Of a stretch of 6,111 nt of DNA, positions 5,148 through 6,111 are shown one piece after another. Positions within the stretch are counted from its first letter, which is position 1, and each line of letters begins with the position of its first letter. This DNA is from Methanobacteriota archaeon. Lineage in GTDB: Archaea; Halobacteriota; Methanocellia; Methanocellales; Methanocellaceae. Location of the stretch: contig JAEZKS010000253.1 of the NCBI GenBank assembly GCA_023436075.1, forward strand, positions 1 through 6,111, in the 5' to 3' direction. Under the pieces are notes generated by a model. It made no database searches. It worked only from the letters and a program-made list of their open reading frames with translations, and had not been told where the DNA came from. The position numbers and the translations under genes were made by a program.

Positions 5148-6000
5148 CGCGAAACTGTTCAACGAGAAGCGCGGCAGGCCGATCCCTGCCGACGCGCTCA
5201 AATCCCTTTTAAAAGACCTGACACCCGAGCAGGAGGGCGTCCTGCCCCGGGGATGGCAGGTGATCGGCGAAGTGCTGCTCGTCCACGTGCCTGACGCCTT
5301 GCAGCCGCGGAAGCGCGAGCTGGGCGAGGCGCTGTTGAGTCTCTACCCGAGATGTAAGACGGTCGTCGAGACGAAGCGCATCGCCGGCGAGTTCCGTGAG
5401 CCGATCATCGAGGCCATCGCTGGCGACGGCACCGAGACTATTCACAAGGAAAACTACGTCCTGTTCAAGCTGGACGTGGCGAAGGTCATGTTCAGCCAGG
5501 GCAACTTCTACGAGCGTCGCCGGATGGGTACTGTCGGAGGCGGCGAGCACGTCGTGGACATGTTCGCGGGCATCGGCTACTTCACGATGCCTATGGCAGT
5601 ACACGCGAAGCCGAGGCGGATAGATGCGATCGAGATCAATCCCGTATCCTTTGGATACCTCCAGGAGAACATCCGATTGAACCACGTCGAGGAAATCGTG
5701 AACCCCGTCCTCGGCGACTGCCGCGTGAAAGCGCCGGTTGGCGAGGCTGACCGCGTGATCATGGGCTATGTAGGCATCACGCAGGAGTACCTGCCATGGG
5801 GAGTGAAAGCGCTCAAGGCCGGTGGTATCATGCATTATCATGAGACCACGCCGGAGAAACTGGTGTTCGAGCGGCCGATCCGGTACGTGAAAGAGGCAGC
5901 AGAGGCACAGAGCAGAAGCGCGGAGATCCTGAATACGATAAAGGTCAAGAAATATTCGCCGGGCGTCTGGCATGTCGTGGTGGACGCGAAAATAAATTAA
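5134..6000 (+). CDS. taw2: tRNA(Phe) 4-demethylwyosine aminocarboxypropyltransferase, Tyw2/Taw2 type (Trm5/Tyw2 family)
   Basis: The predicted role is transfer of the 3-amino-3-carboxypropyl group of S-adenosylmethionine to C7 of 4-demethylwyosine at G37 of tRNA(Phe), in the archaeal wyosine pathway. The 288-residue length fits archaeal Tyw2. An N-terminal region (1-115) precedes a Rossmann-fold SAM domain with motif I VVDMFAGIGYFTMP (140-153), the acidic IEIN (166-169) and the ENIRLN helix (178-183). Three features favour Tyw2 over the related G37 methyltransferase Trm5. VIMGYV (208-213) stands where Trm5 has an NLP-type motif. MHYHETTPEKL (233-243) follows, and the C-terminus reads KKYSPGVWHVVVD. 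These match the Pyrococcus Taw2 pattern as I remember it. The start is GTG at 5134, inside the NMD3 gene with a 14-bp overlap; there is no ATG nearby. GGAAG at 5124-5128 is a possible Shine-Dalgarno. Confidence 0.87.
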   Translation: MGKNNAKLFNEKRGRPIPADALKSLLKDLTPEQEGVLPRGWQVIGEVLLVHVPDALQPRKRELGEALLSLYPRCKTVVETKRIAGEFREPIIEAIAGDGTETIHKENYVLFKLDVAKVMFSQGNFYERRRMGTVGGGEHVVDMFAGIGYFTMPMAVHAKPRRIDAIEINPVSFGYLQENIRLNHVEEIVNPVLGDCRVKAPVGEADRVIMGYVGITQEYLPWGVKALKAGGIMHYHETTPEKLVFERPIRYVKEAAEAQSRSAEILNTIKVKKYSPGVWHVVVDAKIN

Positions 6001-6006
6001 AAACGT

Positions 6007-6042
6007 CTTGGCGAGCTTGGCGCAGTCTTGGCGCACTTGGCG
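6007..6042. repeat. Four CTTGGCG words with 9/11/9-bp spacing
   Basis: CTTGGCG occurs at 6007-6013, 6016-6022, 6027-6033 and 6036-6042, beginning six bases after the taw2 stop. This amounts to two imperfect 20-bp units, each a doublet. The words all point the same way, so the patch does not form a simple hairpin or terminator. It resembles, from memory, short CTTNGCG-type intergenic repeats seen in various prokaryotes. The function is unknown. Confidence 0.7.
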
Positions 6043-6111
6043 AGTTAAAACCGCGCTCTGGTTCAGGTACACATCGTACAGACAAGGTTATCGTCTCAGA
6101 CATTGCATGGA
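6043..6111. other. Non-coding tail, no feature recognised
   Basis: This is short sequence after the repeat patch. TTAAAA (6045-6050) is a weak TATA-like run and an ATG occurs at 6107-6109, but only one further base pair of sequence is visible and no good Shine-Dalgarno is present. Whether a gene starts here cannot be judged. Confidence 0.4.

Noticed and set aside
5134..6000. Assignment as Trm5 tRNA(G37-N1) methyltransferase
   Set aside because: The NLP-type motif expected in Trm5 is replaced by MGYV, and the HYH...PEKL and PGVWHVV motifs point to Tyw2/Taw2.
5209..6072. Minus-strand open frame of 287 codons opposite the Tyw2 gene
   Set aside because: It is the complement of a well-supported enzyme gene with motif conservation in the plus frame; the minus translation shows no domain.

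Overview
The window looks like chromosomal DNA of a euryarchaeal methanogen with moderately high GC, possibly of the Methanocella type. The lineage is inferred from gene content, not from a database match. The archaeal signs are a one-domain NMD3 homologue overlapping an archaeal Tyw2/Taw2 tRNA-modification enzyme, TATA/BRE-like promoters instead of -35/-10 boxes, and very short leaders. No rRNA, tRNA, CRISPR array, transposase or integrase gene was seen. The gene layout is compact, and the longest gap between genes is 257 bp.

Left part (1-2360, minus strand): a two-gene metal-uptake operon. The promoter-proximal gene (2309 to 1659) is a DtxR/IdeR-type metal-dependent repressor whose C-terminus is a FeoA/SH3-like domain. 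Its stop overlaps the start of feoB by one base (TAATG). FeoB is the membrane transporter with an N-terminal G domain, and it runs off the left edge after 553 residues. A near-perfect iron-box palindrome (TTAGGC-AA-GCCTAA) sits directly behind the TATA box of this operon, so metal-dependent autorepression is the natural reading. This FeoB has several departures from the textbook motifs.

Middle (2361-4012): the divergent intergenic region carries an unusual clustered dyad of short repeats. It is followed by a soluble family-2 glycosyltransferase gene (2567-3289, plus strand). Next comes a gene (3377-4003) for a protein with a histone-H1-like Lys/Ala/Pro tail of about 70 residues joined to an unrecognised acidic, probably helical domain. 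A stem-loop plus T-tract at the 3' end of that gene is a likely terminator.

Right part (4013-6111, plus strand): an informational two-gene operon. The NMD3-family Zn protein (4071-5147) overlaps the GTG start of the tRNA(Phe) wyosine-pathway aminocarboxypropyltransferase Tyw2/Taw2 (5134-6000) by 14 bp. This links ribosome biogenesis and tRNA position-37 modification. Behind it lies a patch of four CTTGGCG words with 9/11/9 spacing, and no further gene is evident before the end.

The points most worth a second look are the regulator-FeoA fusion with its operator and a FeoB lacking the usual P-loop Asn, the H1-like tailed protein, and three different intergenic patches that each consist of short words repeated every 9-11 bp.
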